A DNA stretch of 6,209 nucleotides. Origin: Candidatus Adiutrix sp. (GTDB lineage Bacteria > Desulfobacterota > Desulfarculia > Adiutricales > Adiutricaceae). Each line of letters opens with the position of its first letter. The stretch's first letter is position 1. Shown here piece after piece: positions 1 to 6,059 of the stretch. The notes beneath the pieces were generated by a model. That model searched no databases, was not told the origin of the DNA, and worked only from the letters and a program-made list of their open reading frames with translations. The stretch lies in the NCBI GenBank assembly GCA_031285975.1, contig JAITVE010000040.1, forward strand, positions 1 through 6,209. Reading direction: 5' to 3'. A program made the translations under genes and the position numbers.

Positions 1-601
1 CGAGGGCTACCGGCGTCATAGTCGCCGCCGGGGGCGGAGTCGGCCGCACAGGCGGAGCCTGGGTGCGGGCCGGGGCAACGGGGGCCTGGACGGGCGGAGC
101 CTGAGTCCGCGCCGGAGCCGGAGCCTGAACAGGCGCGGCCTGAACAGGAGGAGCCTGCGTCCGCGCCGGGGCGGCCGGGGGCGGGCTCATAAAATCGTCC
201 AGCCGGGGCGCGGGGGCTGCCGGGGCGGCGGGCACGGAAAAATTCGCCGGGGCGATGTCGTCATCGTCGTCAACAGCGGCCCGGGCCGGGAAGCCCACCG
301 GGGCGATGTCGTCGTCGTCATCCACGGCGGGGAAAAGATCAACCGTCGCCGCCGGGGCGGCCGGGGCCGCGCCGAAAGCCGGGGGCGCCCCGAAGGCCGG
401 GGCCGGGGCCGGGGCCATGCCGCCGCCCAGCACCGGCTCGGCGAAGACGGCCCGCTGGCTGGATATCTGGAAAAAATTCACCTGGCCGGGAGAAGGAATA
501 GTGAGGTTCAGAATCCGGCGGATGGCGACTAAATCTTTACGGCATTTGGGGCACTTGAGACTGTGGTCAAAGCTGTTGTAGCCGCATTTGGGACAACGCA
601 T
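1..601 (-). CDS. Zinc-ribbon protein with Pro/Ala-rich repeat tail (partial, 3' end outside window)
   Basis: Reading the minus strand from the ATG at 601-599 gives 200 codons with no stop, leaving the window at its left edge. The start is supported by GGAGG (plus positions 607-611) five bases upstream. Residues 1-24 form a four-cysteine zinc ribbon, C3-P-K-C6 and C17-P-K-C20, beginning MRCPKCGYNSFDHSLKCPKC. Residues 25-58 look ordered and contain hydrophobic stretches. From about residue 62 the chain is Ala/Pro-rich and probably disordered, with two copies of VDDDDDIAP (93-101, 110-118) and three of PARTQAPPV (145-153, 163-171, 177-185). No signal peptide or membrane segment is visible. Short N-terminal zinc ribbons of this kind are familiar in Desulfovibrio-like proteins of unknown role; protein or nucleic-acid contact is possible but is inference. 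It is divergent from livK and has no evident link to transport. The C-terminal domain, if any, is not in view. Confidence 0.8.
   Translation of the reverse strand, partial: MRCPKCGYNSFDHSLKCPKCRKDLVAIRRILNLTIPSPGQVNFFQISSQRAVFAEPVLGGGMAPAPAPAFGAPPAFGAAPAAPAATVDLFPAVDDDDDIAPVGFPARAAVDDDDDIAPANFSVPAAPAAPAPRLDDFMSPPPAAPARTQAPPVQAAPVQAPAPARTQAPPVQAPVAPARTQAPPVRPTPPPAATMTPVAL
47..169 (-). repeat. In-frame coding repeat, three PARTQAPPV units
   Basis: Within the zinc-ribbon gene the peptide PARTQAPPV occurs three times, at residues 145-153, 163-171 and 177-185, separated by VQA/PAP-type linkers. The spacing is uneven (18 then 14 residues), so this is a degenerate rather than a perfect tandem array. 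The DNA copies are similar but not identical. Such tracts can change length by slippage or recombination. Confidence 0.75.
248..325 (-). repeat. In-frame duplicated VDDDDDIAP acidic motif
   Basis: Two copies of VDDDDDIAP (residues 93-101 and 110-118 of the zinc-ribbon protein) lie 51 bases apart. The Asp runs use GAC with one GAT in each copy, and the GAT sits at a different place in the two copies, so they have diverged since duplication. The five-Asp runs in an otherwise uncharged Ala/Pro context could be short docking or metal-binding motifs, but no function can be assigned. Confidence 0.75.
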
Positions 602-693
602 CTGGTCCTCCGAGTTTTCCCGTCCGTTCAGGTGGGACGCGTAACTATTATTCTTTATTGCAAAAGTACAGGGCTCCAGCCCACAGATATACC

Positions 694-713
694 GATAGTT
701 TCATATACCTATC
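694..713. promoter_or_regulatory. GATAG...CTATC dyad, possible operator
   Basis: GATAG (694-698) and CTATC (709-713) are inverted around a 10-base AT-rich centre. Compared with its own reverse complement the 20-base block matches at 14 positions. It overlaps the -35 position of the promoter candidate at 700-729, which is a suitable place for a repressor site. No regulator family can be named from the sequence, and a dyad this short can arise by chance in AT-rich DNA. Confidence 0.25.
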
Positions 714-729
714 AGCAATATAGTATAAT
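700..729 (+). promoter_or_regulatory. Candidate sigma-70-type promoter for livK
   Basis: TATAAT at 724-729 is a perfect -10 consensus. TTCATA at 700-705 matches the -35 consensus TTGACA at four of six positions, with 18 bases between them. Transcription would begin near 736, giving a leader of about 165 bases that includes the hairpin at 846-861. The AT-rich background raises the chance of a fortuitous match. A second, weaker candidate lies at TTGACG 806-811. Confidence 0.4.
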
Positions 730-845
730 TATGCTTAAAAGGAAACAATTTTCTCACACTAAACGAAAAAAAATTTCCGGGGGTCTCTGAAACGCTCTTT
801 ATATATTGACGGACGGGGCGTTTTAAGGTAATCATATTCCTTTCA

Positions 846-870
846 GGTAAAGCCGTTTACCGACTTTTTT
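846..870 (+). terminator. Leader hairpin with T-tract upstream of livK (possible attenuator)
   Basis: GGTAAA (846-851), loop GCCG (852-855) and TTTACC (856-861) form a 6-bp stem. Three bases later comes a run of six T (865-870), ending 17 bases before the livK Shine-Dalgarno region. The layout resembles an intrinsic terminator, but the stem is short and only one third GC. It could be a weak attenuator, a 5' mRNA-stabilising hairpin or coincidence. No leader peptide rich in Leu, Ile or Val codons precedes it, so classical ribosome-mediated attenuation is not supported. Confidence 0.35.
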
Positions 871-900
871 CCGCGTTATTCTTTTAAGAGGAGAGGGAAC

Positions 901-2043
901 ATGCGCAAATTTTTAGCCGCTTTGGCCGTGATGGTGATGGCCCTGGGGTCCAGCCTGGCAATGGCCCAGGACAACAAAGAACCTTTGAAGATAGGCTACG
1001 GCGGGGCCCTTTTGGGGAACCTGGCTTCCTATGGCCTGTCCAGCTTTTACGGCCTGGAATACGTGGTGCTGAAAGCCAACCAGTCCGGCGGGCTTTTGGG
1101 CCGCCAGATTGAAATTGTGCGCGAAGACGACGGCTGCGACCCGGCCATGGCTTCCAGCGCCGCCGCCAAGCTGGCGGGCGCGGGCATTAAAACCGCTCTC
1201 GGCCACACCTGCTCCGGGGCCACGGCCAGCGCCCTGTCCGCCTATAACAACGGCGTGCTCGTGATCTCCGCCTCGGCCACCGAAGTGAGTTTAACCGAAA
1301 CCGGCGACAACCCCTATTTCTTCCGCACCATCATGCGTGACGACGCGCAGGCCGTGTTGCAGGTGGAATTCGTCAAAAAACGCGGCTTCAAAAAAGTGGC
1401 CATTCTGCATGACAAGGGCGACTATGGCAAAGCCCTGGCCGACCGCGCCAAAGCCGCCTTTGACGAGGACAAGGAAAGCGGCGTGGAAGTGGTGGTTTTC
1501 GAAGGCGTGACCACCGGCCAGGTCTCCTATGACGCGGTGGTTTCGAAGCTGAAAAGCTCCGGCGCGGAAGCGCTCTTGTGGGGCGGCTATTACAGCGACG
1601 CCTCCAAGCTGGTCACCCAGATGCGGGCCAAGCAGGTCAACACCCTGGTGGTGGGCGGCGACGGCCTGAAGAACGAAGGCTATGTGAAAATGGCCGGCCC
1701 CGCCGCCGAGGGCACCTTCGCCACCGGCCCGGCCGACATCTCCACGGCCAAAAATCCCCCGGCGGCCATCACGGAAGCTATTGCCGACCACGAAAAGCGC
1801 CATCCCGGCACGGAAATCGGCCCGTACTTCTTCTACAGCATCGCCGCCGCCCAGGCCCTGTTCTCGGCCATTGAAAAAGCCGGCGACCCGAACGACCTGG
1901 AAGCCATCAAAAAGCACCTCCAGGAAGACACCGTGGAAACGGCCATGGGCCCCGTGCGCTTTGACGCCAAGGGCGACATCATCGGTTCCCAGGCCGTTAT
2001 GTATGAGATTAAAGACGGCAATTTCGTAGAGGTCGAACTCTAA
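901..2043 (+). CDS. livK: Branched-chain amino acid ABC transporter, periplasmic binding protein LivK
   Basis: This 380-residue protein is a type I periplasmic binding protein of the LIV family that delivers Leu/Ile/Val or a related amino acid to the permease. Residues 1-22 are a Sec signal peptide (MRKF, hydrophobic core, AMA then Q23), so the mature protein is about 358 residues, close to E. coli LivJ/LivK. The mature start KIGYGGALLGNLASYG is the usual first strand and ligand loop. C79 and C104 (EDDGCDP, GHTCSG) have the same 25-residue spacing as the disulfide cysteines of E. coli LIV-binding protein. S105, T127 and Y230 fall at known amino acid contact positions. D254 (GGDG) stands where the E. 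coli protein has Glu. The ending TAMGPVRFDAKGD is typical of the family. An AAGAGGAGAGGG stretch (886-897) supports the ATG. It is the first gene of the operon. Exact ligand preference cannot be read from the sequence. Confidence 0.95.
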   Translation: MRKFLAALAVMVMALGSSLAMAQDNKEPLKIGYGGALLGNLASYGLSSFYGLEYVVLKANQSGGLLGRQIEIVREDDGCDPAMASSAAAKLAGAGIKTALGHTCSGATASALSAYNNGVLVISASATEVSLTETGDNPYFFRTIMRDDAQAVLQVEFVKKRGFKKVAILHDKGDYGKALADRAKAAFDEDKESGVEVVVFEGVTTGQVSYDAVVSKLKSSGAEALLWGGYYSDASKLVTQMRAKQVNTLVVGGDGLKNEGYVKMAGPAAEGTFATGPADISTAKNPPAAITEAIADHEKRHPGTEIGPYFFYSIAAAQALFSAIEKAGDPNDLEAIKKHLQEDTVETAMGPVRFDAKGDIIGSQAVMYEIKDGNFVEVEL

Positions 2044-2077
2044 TTCATCATCGCCCCTCGCGGGCTTTGCCCCTAAA

Positions 2078-2120
2078 GGCGGCGGATCGAAAGGCCCTCC
2101 AGTCTTTCGGCTCCGCCGCC
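2078..2120 (+). promoter_or_regulatory. Strong stem-loop in the livK-livH spacer
   Basis: GGCGGCGGA (2078-2086) pairs with TCCGCCGCC (2112-2120), and CGAAAG (2088-2093) pairs with CTTTCG (2104-2109). Together they give a 15-bp, GC-rich stem with a small internal loop (T versus GC) and a 10-base terminal loop. A T5 run follows at 2126-2130, six bases past the stem, which is not tight enough for a standard terminator. In operons of this layout such a hairpin after the binding-protein gene commonly protects upstream mRNA or lets only part of transcription continue. That role is inferred here. Confidence 0.55.
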
Positions 2121-2136
2121 GTGGATTTTTCCCCCG

Positions 2137-2191
2137 CCCCGAATTTTTCGGGACTGCGGCGGGTTTTCGCCTCACCCCGGATTTTTCGGGA
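2137..2191. repeat. Two 17-bp direct repeats, each a small palindrome
   Basis: CCCCGAATTTTTCGGGA (2137-2153) and CCCCGGATTTTTCGGGA (2175-2191) match at 16 of 17 positions and start 38 bases apart. Each can fold as CCCG/CGGG around an AT-rich loop. A third, partial GGATTTTTC lies at 2123-2131. They fill the spacer between the livK hairpin and the livH start. They may be fragments of a dispersed intergenic repeat or a local duplication. Confidence 0.5.
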
Positions 2192-2207
2192 TGTTTGGAT
2201 ACCCCTT

Positions 2208-3110
2208 ATGGAACTCTTTCGTGACCTTTTCATCAGCGGCCTGACCAAAGGCAGCATTTATGCCCTCATCGCCCTCGGCTACACGATGGTTTATGGGATT
2301 ATCGCCCTGATCAATTTCGCCCACGGCGAGATTTATATGATCGGCGCCTTCACCTCCCTTATCGCGGCCATGGTGCTGAGCCAGCTGGGCATGGCCGGGT
2401 GGGGACTCTTGCTCTCCGTCGGCGTGGTGGCCGTGCTCTACTCGGCCATGTACGGCTGGACGGTGGAGAAAATCGCCTACAAGCCCCTCCGGGACGCGTC
2501 CCGCCTGGCGCCGCTTATCAGCGCCATCGGCATGTCGATTTTCCTGCAAAACTACGTGCAGCTGGTGCAGAGCCCCAACTTCCTGATTTTCAACAACATT
2601 GTGCCTGACATCGGCTTTCTGGAGCCGGTTTCCCATATCGTGAACAAAACCCAGTTCGTCATCTGGGTCACCACGGCCCTTTTGATGGCCGCGCTGACCT
2701 TCATCATCAAATGCACCCGCATGGGCATGGCCATGCGGGCCGTGGCCCAGGACAGGGACATGGCCCGCCTCACCGGGGTCAACATCGACCGGGTCATCTC
2801 CACCACCTTTGTGCTGGGCTCGGCCCTGGCCGCCGTGGGGGGCCTCTTGATCGGCTGCTACATGCAGCAGGTGGATTTTTACATCGGCTTTCTGGCCGGG
2901 ATGAAAGCCTTCACCGCCGCCGTGCTGGGGGGCATCGGCAGCATTCCCGGCGCGGTGCTGGGGGCCCTGGTGCTGGGCTTTTCCGAGAGCTTTGCCGCCG
3001 GGTATATTTCCAGCGACTATGAAGACGTGGTGGCCTTCGTGCTGCTGATCGTCATCCTCATCGTCCGCCCCGGCGGCCTGATGGGCGAAAGCCAAACGCA
3101 GAAAGTGTAA
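2208..3110 (+). CDS. livH: Branched-chain amino acid ABC transporter, permease LivH
   Basis: This 300-residue inner-membrane permease is one half of the importer channel and partners LivM. The frame is open from a TTG at 2067, but homology begins at MELFRDLFISGLTKGSIYAL, so the ATG at 2208 is chosen. The resulting length is close to that of E. coli LivH. The only ribosome binding site is a weak GGA at 2197-2199. Several hydrophobic helices are evident (about residues 10-35, 42-60, 64-84, 100-120, 150-168, 196-216, 230-262, 272-286). The cytoplasmic coupling loop is RMGMAMRAVAQDRDMARLTG (171-190), followed by the family motifs GGIGSIPGA (241-249) and RPGGLMG (287-293). It is intact, 164 bases after livK and 42 bases before livM. 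The weak binding site may keep permease levels below those of LivK. Confidence 0.95.
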   Translation: MELFRDLFISGLTKGSIYALIALGYTMVYGIIALINFAHGEIYMIGAFTSLIAAMVLSQLGMAGWGLLLSVGVVAVLYSAMYGWTVEKIAYKPLRDASRLAPLISAIGMSIFLQNYVQLVQSPNFLIFNNIVPDIGFLEPVSHIVNKTQFVIWVTTALLMAALTFIIKCTRMGMAMRAVAQDRDMARLTGVNIDRVISTTFVLGSALAAVGGLLIGCYMQQVDFYIGFLAGMKAFTAAVLGGIGSIPGAVLGALVLGFSESFAAGYISSDYEDVVAFVLLIVILIVRPGGLMGESQTQKV

Positions 3111-3113
3111 ACG

Positions 3114-3131
3114 GACTACTCGTAGTCTTTT
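3114..3131 (+). other. Small hairpin with T4 in the livH-livM gap
   Basis: GACTA (3114-3118) and TAGTC (3123-3127) form a 5-bp stem around CTCG, followed by TTTT (3128-3131). The full GACTAC-TC-GTAGTC block is a 14-base near-palindrome that begins three bases after the livH stop codon. It is too weak to be called a terminator. It could modestly affect readthrough or mRNA ends inside the operon, or be chance. Confidence 0.25.
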
Positions 3132-3140
3132 GAATATAGT

Positions 3141-3145
3141 AAGGA
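3141..3145 (+). promoter_or_regulatory. Ribosome binding site deciding the livM start
   Basis: AAGGA lies seven bases before the ATG at 3153, which is normal spacing. The TTG immediately before it (3150) is in frame but would sit only four bases from the site, so ATG 3153 is the better start. Confidence 0.7.
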
Positions 3146-3152
3146 TTTTTTG

Positions 3153-4493
3153 ATGAGCGACAATACCCATAACGGCGAGGGTTTTCACTTGGGGCGGGAG
3201 CTAAAGGCTTCCCTCCTGGCCGCCCTTTGGCTGGTGCTTCTTACCTGCCCTTTGGTGGCCTTTCAGATAAACGCGGCCGACGGCGGCCTTATCTACCGTT
3301 GGCCTTTGCTGATATACGTGGCGGCGGGCGGCTTTGTGCTTTCCGGCTTGTGGCGCTTTCTTTTGGCGCGGCGGGATATGATACGCCAGAGCAAGGCCCA
3401 GGCCGAGTTTGACGGCCCGGCCCCCGGCGCCAAGCGCGGCCCGGCCACCACCTGGGTGGACGTGGTGCTGTCTTCCCGCTACCGCGCCCAAGGGCTGGCC
3501 GTGGTGCTCCTGGCCCTGATTTCCATCCCCTTCTGGGCCTCGCCGTACACCGTCAATATCATGATTACGGCCTTCATCTATATTGCTTTGGGCCTGGGCC
3601 TGAACATTGTGGTGGGGGTCAGCGGGCTGCTGAACTTGGGCTACGTGGCCTTCTACGCCATTGGGGCCTATACCTACGCCCTCCTGAACCATTATTTCGG
3701 CCTCGGCTTCTGGATTTGCCTGCCCCTGGGGGCCTTGACGGCCACCATTCTGGGCCTGGTGCTGGGCTTCCCGGTGCTGCGTCTGCGGGGGGATTACCTG
3801 GCTATCGTCACCCTGGGTTTCGGCGAAATTGTGCGCCTGGTGCTCACCAATATGGACGTGACCCGCGGGCCGCAGGGCATCCGCAACATCAAGCCGCCGA
3901 GCTTCTTCGGCATTGACCTCAACGCCTCGGTCAAGCCCGTGCTGCTGAAAATATCGCCCTTTATGGATCCCAATCTCGACCTCAACAAGGCACTGATATT
4001 CTTCATCATCCTGGCGGTGGTCATCATCACCATCATGGCCGTTTTCCGGCTGGAAAACTCCCGCCTGGGCCGGGCCTGGCTGGCTCTGCGCTAAGACGAA
4101 ATCGCCTGCCAGGCCATGGGCATCGACCGCACCCGCGCCAAGCTCACCGCCTTCGCCCTCGGGGCCACCTGGGCCGGGCTGGCCGGGGTGGTGTTCGCCT
4201 CCCAGGTCACCTTCATCAACCCCACCAGCTTCACCTTCATGCAGTCGGTGATGATTCTCTCAATTGTCGTGCTGGGGGGGATGGGTTCCATACCCGGCGT
4301 GGTCATTGGGGCGGTGGTGCTGATTTTGCTGCCGGAATATCTGCGCCCCTTCGCCGAATACCGGATGCTCATTTTCGGCGCGGCCATGGTGGTGATGATG
4401 GTCTTCCGCCCCGGCGGCCTCATTCAAAGCGTGCGCGAGGTGTATGTGTATAAACCCTCTGAGCACGAAGATATGAAGGAGGCGGCGAAATGA
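3153..4493 (+). pseudogene. livM: Branched-chain amino acid ABC transporter, permease LivM, interrupted by an in-frame TAA
   Basis: The complete frame is 446 codons plus stop, near the size of E. coli LivM, and codes for the second channel subunit. An N-terminal extension with two hydrophobic segments (about residues 18-38 and 50-70) precedes the conserved core: GLNIVVGVSGLLNLGYVAFY (149-168), LRGDYLAIVTLGFGEIVR (211-228) and TRGPQGI (237-243). Codon 314 (4092-4094) is TAA. The same frame then continues as DEIACQAMGIDRTRAK, GGMGSIPG and FRPGGLIQS, so nothing is shifted or missing. The stop sits where LivM proteins normally have Glu (REDEIA). As written, the 313-residue product lacks the ATPase-contacting loop and the last membrane helices. 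Reinitiation at ATG 4116 could yield a 125-residue tail, but that ATG has no good ribosome site. The end overlaps livG by ATGA. Alternatives are a recent nonsense mutation, a sequence error or readthrough. Confidence 0.9.
4092..4094 (+). other. Premature in-frame TAA within livM
   Basis: The reading is GCT CTG CGC TAA GAC GAA ATC, that is A-L-R-stop-D-E-I. Family members read A-L-R-E-D-E-I, so one base change from GAA explains it. In the paralogue LivH the aligned residue is Gln178, whose CAA/CAG codons are also one base from a stop. TAA also ends livK, livH and livF normally in this window, so it still acts as a stop here. TAA is not a known selenocysteine or pyrrolysine codon. Confidence 0.9.
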
Positions 4494-5296
4494 GCGACCT
4501 GTCCCCCTCCAGCATCCTGGAAACCCAGGGCGTCTCCATGATCTTCGGCGGTCTGGTGGCCCTGGACGACGTGAATTTTCAGGTGGAACAGGGCTCCATC
4601 ACCGCCCTCATCGGCCCCAACGGCGCGGGCAAGACCACCTTTTTCAACTGCCTGACCGGCATCTATACCCCGACGAAAGGGCAAGTCCTTTTTGCCGCGC
4701 AAGGTTCGGACGGCCACCGCACAGTAAAGCCCCTCCGGGGCCTCAGCCCGGATAAAATCACGGGGCTGGGCATGGCCCGCACCTTTCAGAACATCCGCCT
4801 CTTCAACAACCTCACCGTGCTGGAGAACGTTCTGATCGGCTGCCACTGCCGCATGAAGGCCGGGCTTTTCGGGGCCCTCTTCCGCGACAAAAGCACCCGC
4901 GACGAGGAAAAGGCCATGGCCGAATACAGCTACCAACTGCTGGTGAAATACGGCCTGGGCAGCGTGGTGAACGATTTGGCCAAGAACCTGCCCTACGGCG
5001 ACCAGCGGCGGCTGGAAATCGTGCGGGCCCTGGCCACCGGCCCCAAGCTGCTGCTGCTGGACGAACCGGCGGCGGGCCTGAACATCAATGAAACCCGCGA
5101 ACTGGAAGACCTGATCCACCTGATACGGGAGCGCGAAAATCTTTCCATTCTTTTGATAGAACATGATATGAGCCTGGTTATGAGCGTTTCTGAAAAGGTC
5201 TATGTCATGGAATACGGCCGGGTCATAGCCCAGGGAAAACCCGATGAAATCAAGAACAACCCCGCCGTCATCAAGGCTTATCTGGGCGAGGAATAG
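4490..5296 (+). CDS. livG: Branched-chain amino acid ABC transporter, ATP-binding protein LivG
   Basis: This 268-residue cytoplasmic ATPase is one of the two nucleotide-binding subunits that power uptake. All motifs are intact: Walker A GPNGAGKT (42-49), Q-loop Q100 in RTFQNIRLF, ABC signature LPYGDQ (167-172), Walker B LLLLDEP with D191 and catalytic E192, and switch His225 in LLIEHDM. The ending NNPAVIKAYLGEE is the typical LivG tail. It is about 13 residues longer than E. coli LivG, mainly in a loop near residues 68-90. Its ATG overlaps the livM stop (ATGA). AAGGAGG at 4476-4482, seven bases upstream, is the strongest ribosome site in the operon. It can therefore be translated independently even though livM is interrupted, although the early livM stop may reduce downstream expression through polarity. 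Confidence 0.96.
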   Translation: MSDLSPSSILETQGVSMIFGGLVALDDVNFQVEQGSITALIGPNGAGKTTFFNCLTGIYTPTKGQVLFAAQGSDGHRTVKPLRGLSPDKITGLGMARTFQNIRLFNNLTVLENVLIGCHCRMKAGLFGALFRDKSTRDEEKAMAEYSYQLLVKYGLGSVVNDLAKNLPYGDQRRLEIVRALATGPKLLLLDEPAAGLNINETRELEDLIHLIRERENLSILLIEHDMSLVMSVSEKVYVMEYGRVIAQGKPDEIKNNPAVIKAYLGEE

Positions 5297-5299
5297 CGA

Positions 5300-6007
5300 A
5301 TGTTAAAGTTATCCGGTGTACACACATATTATGGCAATATTGAGGCCCTGAAGGGCATTGACCTGGAAGTGAAGCCGGGCGAGATAATCGCCCTTCTGGG
5401 GGCCAACGGCGCGGGCAAAACCACCACCCTGGCCTCCATTTCCGGCCTCACCCCGCCCAAGCGCGGCGATATTATTTTTGACGGCCAGAACCTGCGCGGC
5501 CAAAGCCCGGAATCCATTGTGGCCAGGGGCCTGATTCAGGTGCCCGAAGGCCGCCACATTTTCCCCGAACTGACGGTTCTGGAAAACCTGAAAATGGGGG
5601 CCTATCTGCGGCAGGACAAAAAAGGCATAGCCGACGACATTGAATATGTCACCAGCCTGTTCCCCATTCTGGCCAAACGCAGCGGCCAGAGCGGCGGCAC
5701 CCTTTCCGGCGGCGAGCAGCAGATGCTGGCCATTTCCCGCGCGCTGATGGGCCGGCCCCGCATGCTTTTGCTGGACGAACCGTCCCTGGGGCTCGCGCCG
5801 TTGATAATACGGAATATCTTTGATATAATACAGCAGATAAACCTTGAGCATGGCACAACCATCCTGCTGGTTGAGCAAAATGCCAACCTGGCTTTACGGG
5901 TCGCCCACCGGGCCTACATTCTGACCACCGGCTCCATAACCCTGAGCGGCCTGGCCGACGACCTCCTGGCCGACGAAGGCGTCCGCAAAGCCTATCTCGG
6001 TGGTTAA
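5300..6007 (+). CDS. livF: Branched-chain amino acid ABC transporter, ATP-binding protein LivF
   Basis: This 235-residue cytoplasmic ATPase is the partner of LivG. Motifs in order are Walker A GANGAGKT (34-41), Q-loop Q80 in LIQVPEGRHIF, signature LSGGEQ (135-140) and Walker B MLLLDEP with D159 and E160. The switch-histidine position is Gln193 (LLVEQNANLAL), which is normal for LivF, as E. coli LivF also reads EQN. The tail VRKAYLGG is characteristic. Length matches the family. It starts three bases after the livG stop, using GAGGAA (5288-5293) inside the last livG codons, so the two are translationally coupled. It is the last recognisable operon gene. No clear terminator follows in the next 50 bases. 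Confidence 0.96.
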   Translation: MLKLSGVHTYYGNIEALKGIDLEVKPGEIIALLGANGAGKTTTLASISGLTPPKRGDIIFDGQNLRGQSPESIVARGLIQVPEGRHIFPELTVLENLKMGAYLRQDKKGIADDIEYVTSLFPILAKRSGQSGGTLSGGEQQMLAISRALMGRPRMLLLDEPSLGLAPLIIRNIFDIIQQINLEHGTTILLVEQNANLALRVAHRAYILTTGSITLSGLADDLLADEGVRKAYLGG

Positions 6008-6059
6008 TCCTTGTAATGCGCAATTTTTGCTAAAGGCAATGAACGTGCGACCGCCAATT

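Larger units (their letters stand above)
602..900. other. Divergent AT-rich intergenic region between the zinc-ribbon gene and livK
   Basis: These 299 bases separate two divergently transcribed genes and are clearly more AT-rich than the flanking coding DNA, especially 640-880. I find no convincing gene: the short open stretches here lack ribosome binding sites and run into the neighbouring gene. The region should hold promoters for both directions. It contains a consensus-like -10 box, a GATAG/CTATC dyad, a small GGGC-TCCA-GCCC hairpin (671-682) and a hairpin with T-tract at 846-870. Confidence 0.7.

Noticed and set aside
255..790. Two plus-strand open frames (108 and 75 residues)
   Set aside because: The first is antisense to the zinc-ribbon gene, its Ser run being the complement of the Asp codons. 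The second starts inside that gene, has no ribosome site and resembles no family.
731..790. A 19-codon leader peptide upstream of livK
   Set aside because: It has no Shine-Dalgarno site, no run of Leu/Ile/Val codons, and begins before the start site expected from the TATAAT at 724-729.
782..795. Sigma-54 type GG-N10-GC promoter
   Set aside because: Only the bare GG and GC match; the surrounding TGGCAC and TTGC elements are absent.
806..835. TTGACG as -35 of the main livK promoter
   Set aside because: The -35 is good, but no acceptable -10 lies 16-18 bases downstream (TAATCA at 829 matches poorly), so it is kept only as a weak alternative.
1291..2175. Long minus-strand open frame opposite livK
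   Set aside because: It is a shadow of GC-rich coding DNA. The plus strand encodes an unmistakable LivK, while the antisense product is low-complexity with no recognisable motif. The same applies to the minus-strand frames opposite livH, livM, livG and livF.
2067..2207. N-terminal extension of LivH from TTG 2067
   Set aside because: There is no ribosome site, the DNA is a structured repeat-bearing spacer, and LivH homology starts at the ATG at 2208.
4092..4094. Genetic code change or selenocysteine/pyrrolysine recoding to explain the livM stop
   Set aside because: TAA ends three other genes in this window normally, and the known recoded stops are TGA (selenocysteine) and TAG (pyrrolysine), not TAA.
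6008..6059. Intrinsic terminator directly after livF
   Set aside because: Only a 4-bp TTGC/GCAA pairing is present and the T-run lies before it, so no terminator is supported here.
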